DNA of 34,368 nt from Buchnera aphidicola (Greenidea ficicola) (GCF_039386055.1 NZ_CP135012.1:340274-374641); one strand, 5' to 3'; numbered from the stretch's first letter, positions 18,478 to 26,962 are shown. Translations and numbers: made by a program. The notes: generated from the letters alone by a model not told the origin.

Positions 18478-19713
18478 TTATATTAATAACATATTTTTTC
18501 CATATAACATATTAGATAAAGAAAAATATGATGCAATAGTTTGCCCAATATCAGAAAAAGTTTTTCTATGTCCCAAAAAAATAGATTTAATATTTTTTTT
18601 ATATAACAAAATAGGAATATTTTCTCTAGTATGATCTGTTCCTTTCCAAGTTGGATCACAACCATGATCAGAAGTAATTATTAATAAATCATCTTTTCTC
18701 ATTACATTTAATATTTCTGGAATTCGTTTATCAAAATATTCTAAACCATTAGCATAACCAACAACATCTCTTCTATGTCCCCATAAAGAATCAAAATCAA
18801 CAAAATTAGTAAAAATAATAACATTTTTTAAAAAATTATTTTTTATAGAATCAATTGTAACATCTAATAAATTAGATAACCCTGAAATTTTAATAGTTTC
18901 TGTAATTCCAACATTAGAAAAAATATCTGAAACTTTTCCTATAGCAATAACTTTACCATTTTTTTCATCAATTAACTTCTCTAAAACAGTTTTACCATAA
19001 GGAGGAATACAAAAATCAAACCTATTCGAAGTTCTTAAAAAATTTCCTAAATTATCTTTAATAAACGGTCTAATAATAACTCTAGAAATTTTATATTTAT
19101 TTCTATCTAAAATTAAACGTGTAATTTTTCCTAAATTATATAATTTTCTTAAACCAAAACTTTTTTCATCACATGCAATTTGAACAACAGAATCAGAAGA
19201 AGTATAAATAATAGGTTTTTTAGTAAAAATATGTTCATTACCAAATTCATTTAAAATAAAAGTTCCAGAAGATCGACAATTTCCTAACCATCCATTAAAA
19301 CTAAATTTAGAATTAATTTCATCTAAAATAAATTTTGGAATACTATTTTTTTTTTTTTTAAAATAATCCCATTTAAATAATATTGGAAGACCAACTATCT
19401 CCCAATGTCCCGTTAATGTATCTTTACTAGTAGATATAGAACTTGCATAAGCATAACTAGAAATAACATCATTAAATTTTATATCACATCCTAAAGGAAA
19501 TTTCCCAGTAGAAAATTTTGAAGCACAAGATAAACCTAATTTTAATAAATTTGGTATTTTTATTATTTTTTTTTTATTTAAAATTTTTCTTTTAAAAAAA
19601 CAAAATTTTGCTATATTTCCTAAAGTATCAGAACCTTTATCTCCAAATTGATCAGAATCTTCACTAGATCCTATCCCTAAAGAATCTAAAAGCAATATAA
19701 AAACTCTTTTCAT
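18478..19713 (-). CDS. deoB: Phosphopentomutase
   Basis: Interconverts (deoxy)ribose 1- and 5-phosphate, linking nucleoside breakdown to the pentose phosphate pool. The 411-residue product (E. coli 407) belongs to the alkaline phosphatase superfamily: metal ligand Asp10 in LLLDSLGIGSS, the phosphorylated Thr99 in KDTLTGHWE, and the second metal-site block TSDHGCDPTWKGTDHTRE. A 14-base T run at 19346 to 19359 encodes lysines in the middle. It is the gene before deoD, with nfuA 20 bases upstream. Confidence 0.97.
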   Translation of the reverse strand: MKRVFILLLDSLGIGSSEDSDQFGDKGSDTLGNIAKFCFFKRKILNKKKIIKIPNLLKLGLSCASKFSTGKFPLGCDIKFNDVISSYAYASSISTSKDTLTGHWEIVGLPILFKWDYFKKKKNSIPKFILDEINSKFSFNGWLGNCRSSGTFILNEFGNEHIFTKKPIIYTSSDSVVQIACDEKSFGLRKLYNLGKITRLILDRNKYKISRVIIRPFIKDNLGNFLRTSNRFDFCIPPYGKTVLEKLIDEKNGKVIAIGKVSDIFSNVGITETIKISGLSNLLDVTIDSIKNNFLKNVIIFTNFVDFDSLWGHRRDVVGYANGLEYFDKRIPEILNVMRKDDLLIITSDHGCDPTWKGTDHTRENIPILLYKKNIKSIFLGHRKTFSDIGQTIASYFSLSNMLYGKNMLLI

Positions 19714-19733
19714 TTTACCTACTTTAAAAATAT

Positions 19734-20318
19734 TTAAAAAAAATAAGAATAAGAATGCTTTCCTTTAATATGTTTAGTTACATCAATTACCCCTTTTATT
19801 GTTGAAAATTTTTCAATAATCTTTTTTTCAATATTATCTTTTAAAGTTTTATTAATCATTGAACATCCATTACATCCACCACTAAAAATTAACAAAGCAT
19901 ATTTTTTTTTATTAATATTTTTTAAAGAAACTTTACCTTTATGTAAAATTAAATTTGGATTAATTACAGTATCTAAATAATTAATTAATTTTTTTTCTAA
20001 TATATTATTTTTTTTAAAAATTTTTGATTTTAATAAAGGAGGAGAAATAATTAAATTTATCCCTAAATCATTTAAAGATAAATCTATTATAGTATTTTTT
20101 AAATATTTCATTTCAACTTTATTAACATACACATTAAAAAAAAAATATTTTACAATTATATCAAATTCATCAATATCTTCTTTAAAACAATATGACATCC
20201 CACATTTAACTTTTTTAATATTATAATTAATAATAAAAATACGAATTCCAGTTTTTTTATTTTGTTTTAATAATAACTCTTTTAAATATTTTTGAGCTGA
20301 TTTAGATATATTAATCAT
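19734..20318 (-). CDS. nfuA: Fe-S biogenesis protein NfuA
   Basis: NfuA carries 4Fe-4S clusters to target enzymes. The 194-residue product (E. coli 191) has the degenerate A-type scaffold domain at the N terminus (MINISKSAQKYLKEL start) and the Nfu domain at the C terminus with the cluster ligands Cys149 and Cys152 in GGCNGCSM, at the same positions as in E. coli, and ends in GKHSYSYFF. One conserved spot has changed: the GHGG motif of E. coli reads LHKG here (about 125 to 128). The N-terminal domain is considerably diverged. Confidence 0.94.
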   Translation of the reverse strand: MINISKSAQKYLKELLLKQNKKTGIRIFIINYNIKKVKCGMSYCFKEDIDEFDIIVKYFFFNVYVNKVEMKYLKNTIIDLSLNDLGINLIISPPLLKSKIFKKNNILEKKLINYLDTVINPNLILHKGKVSLKNINKKKYALLIFSGGCNGCSMINKTLKDNIEKKIIEKFSTIKGVIDVTKHIKGKHSYSYFF

Positions 20319-20359
20319 ATTTATTTACCAAAAAAAAATAAAATAAAATAAAAAAAAAA

Positions 20360-20842
20360 TTAAAAAGGAATATCTTCATCAAATTCTTCATCTAAAAAAT
20401 TTTTTTCTTTATTTTTTTTTTTTTTTACATGATATTTTTTTTTATTTTTTTTATTTTTACGAGATTGTGATAAATTTAAAGAACTATTAGAATTTTTATT
20501 ACCTAACATTTGCATAGTTCCTCCAATATTCACTACTACTTCTGTAGTATATCTATCTATTCCATTTTGATCTTTCCACTTTCTTGTTTGTAAAGAACCT
20601 TCAATATATACTTGCGAACCTTTTTTTAAATAATCACTCGCTATTTCAGCTAATTTACCAAATAATACAACACGATGCCATTCTGTTTTTTCTTTCATTT
20701 CTCCAGTATTTTTATCTCTCCATGTATCTGAAGTCGCTAAAGAAATATTCACTATAGCATTACCATTAGACATATAACGAATTTCTGGATCTTGACCTAA
20801 ATTTCCAATTAAAATAACTTTATTAATACCTTTACTAGCCAT
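20360..20842 (-). CDS. ssb: Single-stranded DNA-binding protein
   Basis: SSB coats single-stranded DNA in replication and repair. The 160-residue product (E. coli 178) has the OB fold: [20 protein letters not shown], the [16 protein letters not shown] block (about 54 to 69) and [15 protein letters not shown]. The linker that is Gly, Pro and Gln rich in E. coli is here short and made of Lys and Asn, but the acidic tip EEFDEDIPF, the docking site for partner proteins, is kept. A 15-base T run (20412 to 20426) lies in that linker. It diverges from dnaB with 183 bases between starts. Confidence 0.97.
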   Translation of the reverse strand: MASKGINKVILIGNLGQDPEIRYMSNGNAIVNISLATSDTWRDKNTGEMKEKTEWHRVVLFGKLAEIASDYLKKGSQVYIEGSLQTRKWKDQNGIDRYTTEVVVNIGGTMQMLGNKNSNSSLNLSQSRKNKKNKKKYHVKKKKNKEKNFLDEEFDEDIPF

Positions 20843-21025
20843 AATATATACTCTCTAATAAAATAATTTTAAATTTTATATAATAAACATAAAATTAAAC
20901 ATATTAATTAATTTATAATAATTAATATAAAATAAAAACATAATATTAATTATTTAAAAATAATTTTTTATTTTGTTAAAAAAACATTAATACTTTTTTT
21001 AAAAAAATAATTTTAATGGTTTCAT

Positions 21026-22417
21026 ATGAAAAAAAAAAAAATAATATATAAAAAATATTACAAAAAAAAAAATATAAAAAATTTACCACACTCAATAGAA
21101 GCAGAAAAATCTATATTAGGAGGTTTAATGCTTGATAATAAAAAATGGGACAAAATAACAGAGAAAATAGTAATAAATGATTTTTTTAGTATACAACATC
21201 AAAAAATATTTAAAGAAATGAAAAAATTAATAGAAATTGGAAACCCAATAGATTTAATTACATTATCTGAATCATTAGAACAAAAAAATGAATTAAAAAA
21301 CGTTGGAAAATTTGCATACTTAGCAGAATTATCAAAAAATACTCCTAGCACAATTAATATTTCATCATATGCTGATATTATTAAAGAAAAATCAATCATT
21401 AGAGAAATAATAAATACATCTAATAAAATTTTAAATATTAGTTATAACCCAAAAGGAAAAAAAAGTGATGAATTATTAGATTATGCCGAATCAAAAATAT
21501 TTGAAATATCAGAAAAAAGATATAAAAAAAATAAAGGACCAAAAAACATTTCACAAATATTAGATTCTACTATATCTACTATAGAAAAATTATTTAACAA
21601 TCCTAATAATGGAATAACAGGAATTAATACTGGTTATCACGATTTAAATAAAAAAACCTCAGGATTACAAAATTCCGAATTAATAATTATTGCAGCAAGA
21701 CCTTCAATGGGAAAAACAACTTTTGCAATGAATTTATGTGAAAATATAGCAATGATATACAAAAAACCAATTTTAATATTTAGTCTAGAAATGCCAGGAG
21801 AACAAATTATGATGAGAATGTTATCATCATTATCAAGAGTAAATCAATCAAATATCAGAAATGGTCAACTAAATCATGAAGATTGGTCTAGAATATCTAG
21901 TACCATAAATATTTTATTAAAAAAAAAAAATATTTACATTGATGATTCTTCTGTATTAACTCCTAATGAAATAAGGTCAAGAGCAAGAAAAATTTACAGA
22001 GAACATAACGGACTTAGTGTAATTATGATTGATTATTTACAATTAATAAAAATCCCTTCATTATCAGATAATAGAACATTAGAAATAGCAGAAATTTCTA
22101 GAACTTTAAAAGCTTTATCAAAAGAATTAGAAATTCCTATAATAGCATTATCTCAATTAAATAGATCCTTAGAACAAAGATCTGATAAAAGACCAGTAAA
22201 TTCAGATTTAAGAGAATCAGGATCTTTAGAACAAGATGCTGATCTTATAATGTTCATTTACAGAGATGAATTATATAATGAAGAAAGTGATTTAAAAGGA
22301 ATTGCAGAAATTATTATAGGAAAACAAAGAAATGGTCCAATTGGAACTATCAAATTAACTTTTAACGGAAATTTATCAAGATTTGATAATTATTTAAAAA
22401 ACAATAAAAATTATTAA
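21026..22417 (+). CDS. dnaB: Replicative DNA helicase DnaB
   Basis: Hexameric 5' to 3' helicase of the replication fork, partner of DnaG primase. The 463-residue product (E. coli 471) has the N-terminal domain starting at PHSIEAEKSILGGLM (about 21), a linker, and the RecA-type domain with Walker A ARPSMGKT (224 to 231), Walker B IMIDYLQL, ALSQLNRSLEQR and the arginine-finger region KQRNGPIGT near the C terminus. The first twenty residues are Lys/Tyr rich and unlike E. coli. In E. coli several genes (alr to uvrA) separate dnaB from ssb; here they adjoin. Confidence 0.98.
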   Translation: MKKKKIIYKKYYKKKNIKNLPHSIEAEKSILGGLMLDNKKWDKITEKIVINDFFSIQHQKIFKEMKKLIEIGNPIDLITLSESLEQKNELKNVGKFAYLAELSKNTPSTINISSYADIIKEKSIIREIINTSNKILNISYNPKGKKSDELLDYAESKIFEISEKRYKKNKGPKNISQILDSTISTIEKLFNNPNNGITGINTGYHDLNKKTSGLQNSELIIIAARPSMGKTTFAMNLCENIAMIYKKPILIFSLEMPGEQIMMRMLSSLSRVNQSNIRNGQLNHEDWSRISSTINILLKKKNIYIDDSSVLTPNEIRSRARKIYREHNGLSVIMIDYLQLIKIPSLSDNRTLEIAEISRTLKALSKELEIPIIALSQLNRSLEQRSDKRPVNSDLRESGSLEQDADLIMFIYRDELYNEESDLKGIAEIIIGKQRNGPIGTIKLTFNGNLSRFDNYLKNNKNY

Positions 22418-22506
22418 TAAAAAAATATAAAATTATATTATTTTTTAAAAAAAAAAATATTAAAATATAATAAAAAAAAAATAATACTTTATTTAAAAAA
22501 AAAAAT

Positions 22507-23481
22507 ATGAAATTAAAAATCGGAATTGTAATGGATTCCTTAAAAAAAATAAATATAAAAAAAGATTCAAGTATTGCAATACTAAACGAAGCACAAAAAA
22601 GAAAACATAAAATTTATTATATAAACATTGATAACTTATTTATAAAAAATAATAAATCTTATGCTGAAATACAAAAAATAAAATTAAATATAAAAAAAAA
22701 AAAATGGTTTATATTAAAAAAAAAAAAAGATATAATTTTAACAAAATTACATGTAATATTAATGAGAAAAGATCCTCCATTTAATATGAATTATATTTAT
22801 TCAACATATATTCTTGAAATTGCAGAAAAAAAAGGTGTTTTAATAATTAATAAACCAAAAAACTTAAGAAATTATAATGAAAAAATATTTTCTTTACATT
22901 TTAAAAAAATAATAACTGATACATTAGTAACAAAAAAATATTCAAAAATAAAAAAATTTTTTAATATTCATAAAGATATAATTATCAAACCATTAAATGG
23001 AATGGGAGGAAGGTCAATTTTTAGAATAAAAAAAAATGATAATAATTATTCTGTAATTATTGAAAATATGACAAAATATGAAACTGTTTATTGTATGATT
23101 CAACGTTATTTACCTGAAATTAAAATGGGAGATAAAAGAATAATAATAATAAATGGTAAAATTATACCATGGTGTTTATCAAGAATTCCAAAAAAAGGTG
23201 AACATAGAGGAAATTTAGCAGTAGGTGGGGAAGGAAAAATAGAAAAAATAAATAAAAATGACTTAAAAATTTCAAAATACATAGCTCCTAAATTAAAAAA
23301 ATTAGGTTTATTAATTGTTGGAATTGATATAATTGGAAATAAACTTACTGAAATAAATATAACCAGTCCAACTGGAATATGCGAAATACAAAAATATACT
23401 AAAATTTCTATAACAAAAATAATAATAAAAATGATAGAAAAAAAAATAAAAAAAAAAAAATATGATAATATTAGCATTTGA
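22507..23481 (+). CDS. gshB: Glutathione synthetase
   Basis: ATP-grasp ligase that joins gamma-glutamylcysteine and glycine. The 324-residue product (E. coli 316) keeps MRKDPPFNMNYI (about 90 to 101), LIINKPKNLRNYNEK, IIKPLNGMGGRSIFR, the loop PKKGEHRGNLAVGGEG and the terminal TEINITSPTGICEIQ. The last twelve residues come from an A-rich stretch ending in 13 A and run through the ruvX start, overlapping it by 20 bases; the extra length beyond E. coli suggests the original stop was lost. No gshA is in the window. Confidence 0.96.
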   Translation: MKLKIGIVMDSLKKINIKKDSSIAILNEAQKRKHKIYYINIDNLFIKNNKSYAEIQKIKLNIKKKKWFILKKKKDIILTKLHVILMRKDPPFNMNYIYSTYILEIAEKKGVLIINKPKNLRNYNEKIFSLHFKKIITDTLVTKKYSKIKKFFNIHKDIIIKPLNGMGGRSIFRIKKNDNNYSVIIENMTKYETVYCMIQRYLPEIKMGDKRIIIINGKIIPWCLSRIPKKGEHRGNLAVGGEGKIEKINKNDLKISKYIAPKLKKLGLLIVGIDIIGNKLTEINITSPTGICEIQKYTKISITKIIIKMIEKKIKKKKYDNISI

Positions 23482-23878
23482 TTACGGAACAAAAAAAATA
23501 GGAGTAGCTATAGGTCAAAAAATAACCAAAACAGCAAGACCATTAAAAAAAATAACATTTAAAAATAATAAAATTAAATGGATAAAAATATCAAAATTAA
23601 TTAATGAATGGAAACCAAAAAAAATTATAATAGGTTTACCATTAACATTAAAAGGTAAAAAACAAAATATTACAATAATAACAAAAAATTTCGCAAAAAA
23701 AATAAAAAAAAAATATAATATAAAAATTATATTACACAATGAAATATTAACTACTAAATTAGCTAAATCTTATTTACTTAAAAAAAAAAAAAAAAAATAT
23801 TTAAAAAATGATATTGATTCAATTGCAGCAGTTTTTATTTTAGAAAGTTGGTTTAAAAAAAAATATAATATATTATAA
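23462..23878 (+). CDS. ruvX: RNase H-fold nuclease RuvX/YqgF
   Basis: YqgF is a putative Holliday junction resolvase also implicated in 16S rRNA 5' maturation. The 138-residue product equals E. coli length. The RNase H-fold acidic residues are present: Asp7 (AFDYGTKKIGVAIGQ), Glu94 (LHNEILTT) and Asp119 (DIDSIAAVFILES). An 18-base A run (23780 to 23797) encodes KKKKKK between the last two. The ATG lies directly after a 13-A run within gshB, so no ordinary ribosome binding site is seen and translation is probably coupled to gshB. In E. coli yqgE lies between the two. Confidence 0.93.
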   Translation: MIILAFDYGTKKIGVAIGQKITKTARPLKKITFKNNKIKWIKISKLINEWKPKKIIIGLPLTLKGKKQNITIITKNFAKKIKKKYNIKIILHNEILTTKLAKSYLLKKKKKKYLKNDIDSIAAVFILESWFKKKYNIL

Positions 23879-23895
23879 AAAAAAGAGAAATAAAT

Positions 23896-25023
23896 ATGAA
23901 TTCTCTACCAAAATTAAGTTTATATATTCATATTCCATGGTGTGAAAAAAAATGTTTTTATTGTGATTTTCATTCTATAATTATAAATAAAAAATTAGAA
24001 AAAAAATATATAAAAAATATTATAAAAGATTTAGAAAATGATATCCCTTTAATATCTAAAAGATACATAAACACAATTTTTATAGGAGGAGGAACACCAA
24101 CTTTATTAAAAACAAAATCAATAAAAATATTAATAAAAGAAATTAAAAAAAGAATAAAAATAACTAAAAAAGCAGAAATAACAATAGAATCAAATCCAAA
24201 AACCATTGAAATAAACAAAATAATAAAACTTAAAAAATATGGAATTAATAGAATTTCTTTAGGAATACAAACATTTAATAATAAAATATTAAAAAAATTA
24301 GGAAGAAACTATAAAAAAAAAGAATTAATCAATTCTATTAAAATTATTAAATCAATAAAAAAAATAAATATAAATTTTGATTTAATGTATGGTCTTCCAT
24401 TTCAAAGTAAAAAAAATGCATTATTAGATATAAAAAAAGCAATAAGTTTTAAACCTAAACATATATCTTGGTATCAATTAAGCATAGAACCAAATACTTT
24501 TTTTTATAAATATCCACCAAAATTACCGAATGATAAAAAAATAATAAAAACATTTAAACAAGGAAAAAATATATTAAAAAAAAAAGGATACAAACAATAT
24601 GAAATATCATCATATTCAAAAAAAAAATACAAATGTAAACATAATTTAAACTATTGGAACTTTGGAGATTATTTAGGAATTGGATCTGGAGCTCATAGTA
24701 AATTAACAAAAAAAAATGGAGATATTATAAGAATTCAAAAAAATAAAAATATTATTAATTATTTAAATGGAAAATATATTATTAAAAAAAAAAAAATATC
24801 AAATAAAAAAATACCATTTGAATATTTTATGAATAAATTCAGAATATTTAATAATATAAAATATAAAAATTTTTTTAAAAAAAAAAATATAAATATTAAA
24901 AAAATAGAAAAAAAAATTAAAAAAGCAGTTAAACTTGGTTTTATTATACATAAAAAAAAATATTTAAAAATAACAAAAAAAGGACATTTATTTTTAAATA
25001 CATTATTATCAATATTTTTATAA
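23896..25023 (+). CDS. hemW: Radical SAM heme chaperone HemW
   Basis: HemW (formerly YggW) is a radical SAM protein related to coproporphyrinogen dehydrogenase HemN, shown in other bacteria to bind and hand over heme. The 375-residue product (E. coli 378) has the cluster motif Cys16-X3-Cys20-X2-Cys23 followed by Asp-Phe-His, the FIGGGTPTLL SAM-binding strand (about 62 to 71), RISLGIQTFN, and YEISSYSKKKYKCKHN. The C-terminal HemN-type domain is present but very Lys and Ile rich. It follows ruvX by 17 bases and is likely in the same transcript as mutY. Confidence 0.92.
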   Translation: MNSLPKLSLYIHIPWCEKKCFYCDFHSIIINKKLEKKYIKNIIKDLENDIPLISKRYINTIFIGGGTPTLLKTKSIKILIKEIKKRIKITKKAEITIESNPKTIEINKIIKLKKYGINRISLGIQTFNNKILKKLGRNYKKKELINSIKIIKSIKKININFDLMYGLPFQSKKNALLDIKKAISFKPKHISWYQLSIEPNTFFYKYPPKLPNDKKIIKTFKQGKNILKKKGYKQYEISSYSKKKYKCKHNLNYWNFGDYLGIGSGAHSKLTKKNGDIIRIQKNKNIINYLNGKYIIKKKKISNKKIPFEYFMNKFRIFNNIKYKNFFKKKNINIKKIEKKIKKAVKLGFIIHKKKYLKITKKGHLFLNTLLSIFL

Positions 25024-25058
25024 TTTTTTTTTAAAAAAAAAAAATAAAATAGGTATAT

Positions 25059-25703
25059 ATGTTTAAAAAAATAATATTTTCACAATTAATATTAAATTGG
25101 TACCATAAATTTGGAAGAAAAAAATTACCATGGAAAAAAAATAAAAATATTTATAATATTTGGATATCAGAAATAATGTTACAACAAACAAAAGTTAAAA
25201 CTGTTATTCCATATTATAAAAAATTTATAAAAAAATATCCAAATTTTGAAAAATTATCAAAAATTTCTTTAAATAAAATTTTAAAAATATGGAAAGGATT
25301 AGGATATTATAATAGAGCAAAAAACATATATAAAACAATATTAATTATAAAAAATAAACACAATGGAATATTTCCTACAAATTTCATAGATTTAATAAAT
25401 TTACCAGGAATAGGAAAAACAACAGCAGGAGCTATTTTATCATTATCATTAGATTATAGTTTTCCTATTTTAGATACAAATATAAAAAGAATATTAATAA
25501 GAATTAATAATTTTAAAATAAAAAAAATAAAAGAAAAAAAACTTTGGGAGCTTATAGAAAAATTAACTCCAATACATAACACTGGAAAATTTAATCAAGC
25601 AATGATGGATATTGGATCAAAAATTTGTACATTTAAAAAACCAAAATGTATCAATTGCCCTATAAAAAAAATATGTAAAACTTACAAAAATAAAAATATA
25701 TAA
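25059..25703 (+). CDS. mutY: Adenine DNA glycosylase MutY, catalytic half only
   Basis: MutY removes adenine paired with 8-oxoguanine. The 214-residue product covers the catalytic domain: Glu38 in SEIMLQQT, helix-hairpin-helix LPGIGKTTAG (115 to 124), catalytic Asp139 in FPILDTNIKR, and the 4Fe-4S loop Cys190-X6-Cys197-X2-Cys200-X5-Cys206. It stops eight residues later. The E. coli protein has 350 residues; the whole C-terminal MutT-like domain that recognises 8-oxoG is missing, and the 38 bases before yggX leave no room for it. All catalytic residues are kept, so it may work with reduced specificity, or be decaying. Confidence 0.95.
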   Translation: MFKKIIFSQLILNWYHKFGRKKLPWKKNKNIYNIWISEIMLQQTKVKTVIPYYKKFIKKYPNFEKLSKISLNKILKIWKGLGYYNRAKNIYKTILIIKNKHNGIFPTNFIDLINLPGIGKTTAGAILSLSLDYSFPILDTNIKRILIRINNFKIKKIKEKKLWELIEKLTPIHNTGKFNQAMMDIGSKICTFKKPKCINCPIKKICKTYKNKNI

Positions 25704-25741
25704 ATTCTTCTTTAAAAAAAAATAAATAAGGTTTTAAAAAA

Positions 25742-25975
25742 ATGGTAAAAAAAATTTTTTGTTACTTTTTTAAAAAAAAACTAAAAAAAATGAAAAAAAT
25801 TATTTATCCAGGAAAATTAGGAAAAAAAATATATAAAAATATATCAAAAAAAGCTTGGAAAAAATGGATAAATAAACAAACAAAAATAATAAACGAAAAA
25901 AAACTAAATACAAATAAAAAAAAAGATATAAAAATAATAGAAAAAAAAATGAAAAAATTTTTTTTTAAAAATTAA
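25742..25975 (+). CDS. yggX: Fe(II)-trafficking / oxidative protection protein YggX
   Basis: YggX protects Fe-S enzymes from oxidants and is thought to act in iron trafficking. The 77-residue product keeps Cys7 (KKIFCYFF), YPGKLGKKIY (about 22 to 31), ISKKAWKKWINKQTK and INEKKLN. E. coli YggX has 91 residues; the last 14 or so, after the FLFEG-like position (here FFFKN), are missing. Adjacency to mutY is conserved with E. coli. The stop codon lies three bases from the 3' end of the opposing tRNA-Asn gene. Confidence 0.93.
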   Translation: MVKKIFCYFFKKKLKKMKKIIYPGKLGKKIYKNISKKAWKKWINKQTKIINEKKLNTNKKKDIKIIEKKMKKFFFKN

Positions 25976-25978
25976 AAA

Positions 25979-26051
25979 CTCCTCTGACTGGGATCGAACC
26001 AGTGACATACGGATTAACAGTCCGCCGTTCTACCAACTGAACTACAGAGGA
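25979..26051 (-). tRNA. tRNA-Asn (GTT anticodon)
   Basis: The minus strand gives a 73-base tRNA almost identical to E. coli tRNA-Asn: acceptor TCCTCTG pairs with CAGAGGA, D arm GTTCAGTTGGTAGAAC, anticodon loop CTGTTAA with GTT inside, T loop TTCGATC. The discriminator is G, as expected for Asn. CCA is not encoded. It converges on yggX and diverges from tRNA-Ile2. Confidence 0.97.
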
Positions 26052-26088
26052 ATATTATATTATAATAACAAATTATATTTATAATGTC

Positions 26089-26122
<34 letters not shown>

Positions 26123-26171
26123 AAACATTTCTGGATTAATTTTTAAAATTGTTTTACAATATATAAATTAA

Positions 26172-26211
<40 letters not shown>

Positions 26212-26216
26212 ACAAA

Positions 26217-26290
26217 GGCCCCTTAGCTCAGTTGGTTAGAGCACGCGACTCATAATCGCTAGGTCGCTGGTTCAAATCCAGCAGGGGCCA
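26217..26290 (+). tRNA. tRNA-Ile2 (CAT anticodon, AUA decoder)
   Basis: A 74-base tRNA nearly identical to E. coli ileX: acceptor GGCCCCT pairs with AGGGGCC, anticodon stem GCGAC/ATCGC region with loop CTCATAA, T arm GCTGG TTCAAAT CCAGC, discriminator A. Anticodon CAT alone would suggest Met, but the acceptor and anticodon stems are those of the minor Ile tRNA, whose wobble C is changed to lysidine by TilS to read AUA. AUA is a very frequent Ile codon here, so this gene is central to translation. CCA is not encoded. Confidence 0.93.
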
Positions 26291-26311
26291 AAAAAAATAA
26301 ATATAAATAAT

Positions 26312-26962
26312 ATGAATAATTTTAAAAAAAAATTTATAAAATTTATTATTAAAAAAAAAGCATTAAAATTTGGAACATTTAAACTAAAATCTGGAAAAAT
26401 AAGTCCATATTTTTTTAATTCTAGTGTTTTTAAAAAACCAAAAGATATTATAAAATTAAGTGAATTTTATACAAAAATAATAATTAATTCTAAAATAAAA
26501 TTTAATTTATTATTTGGATTTTCTTATAAAGGAATACCGATTGTAATAAGTACAATAATTACATTATTTAAAAAATATAATATTAATATTCCTTATTGTT
26601 TTAATAGAAAAGAAAAAAAAAAACATGGAGAAAAAGGAAAATTAATAGGATCTTCTATTAAAAACAAAAAAATAATTATTTTAGATGATGTCCTTACCTC
26701 CGGTATTACAATACAAAAAAATATAAAAATTTTTAAAAAAAAAGCAAAAATTAATGCAATAATTGTAGCATTTGACAGACAAGAAAAAAAAAAAAATTCC
26801 ATTATAAAAAAAATACAAAAAAAAATAAAAATAATAACAATAATTAATATTAACGATATAATAAAATATTTAAAAAAAAACAAAAAAATGAAAAAAGAAC
26901 TAAAACTAATTATAAATTATAATAAAAAAAAATTAAATACAAGCTTTAAAACCAGGATTTAA
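26312..26962 (+). CDS. pyrE: Orotate phosphoribosyltransferase
   Basis: Makes orotidine 5'-phosphate from orotate and PRPP in pyrimidine synthesis. The 216-residue product (E. coli 213) has LKFGTFKLKSGKISPYFFN (18 to 36), FSYKGIPI, the flexible catalytic loop FNRKEKKKHGEKGKLIGSS (97 to 115) and the PRPP-binding IIILDDVLTSGIT (121 to 133). It starts 21 bases after tRNA-Ile2. The last ten residues (LNTSFKTRI and stop) are read from the antisense of the cysQ 3' end, a 30-base convergent overlap, and replace the normal C terminus. Confidence 0.96.
   Translation: MNNFKKKFIKFIIKKKALKFGTFKLKSGKISPYFFNSSVFKKPKDIIKLSEFYTKIIINSKIKFNLLFGFSYKGIPIVISTIITLFKKYNINIPYCFNRKEKKKHGEKGKLIGSSIKNKKIIILDDVLTSGITIQKNIKIFKKKAKINAIIVAFDRQEKKKNSIIKKIQKKIKIITIININDIIKYLKKNKKMKKELKLIINYNKKKLNTSFKTRI

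Noticed and set aside
20843-21025. Replication origin or DnaA boxes between ssb and dnaB
   Set aside because: No DnaA-box-like repeat is visible, and divergent promoters explain the gap.
23106-23492. Minus-strand open frame opposite gshB, similar to others opposite ruvX, hemW and pyrE
   Set aside because: All lie within verified genes on the other strand and reflect their Lys-rich codons read backwards as Phe and Ile.
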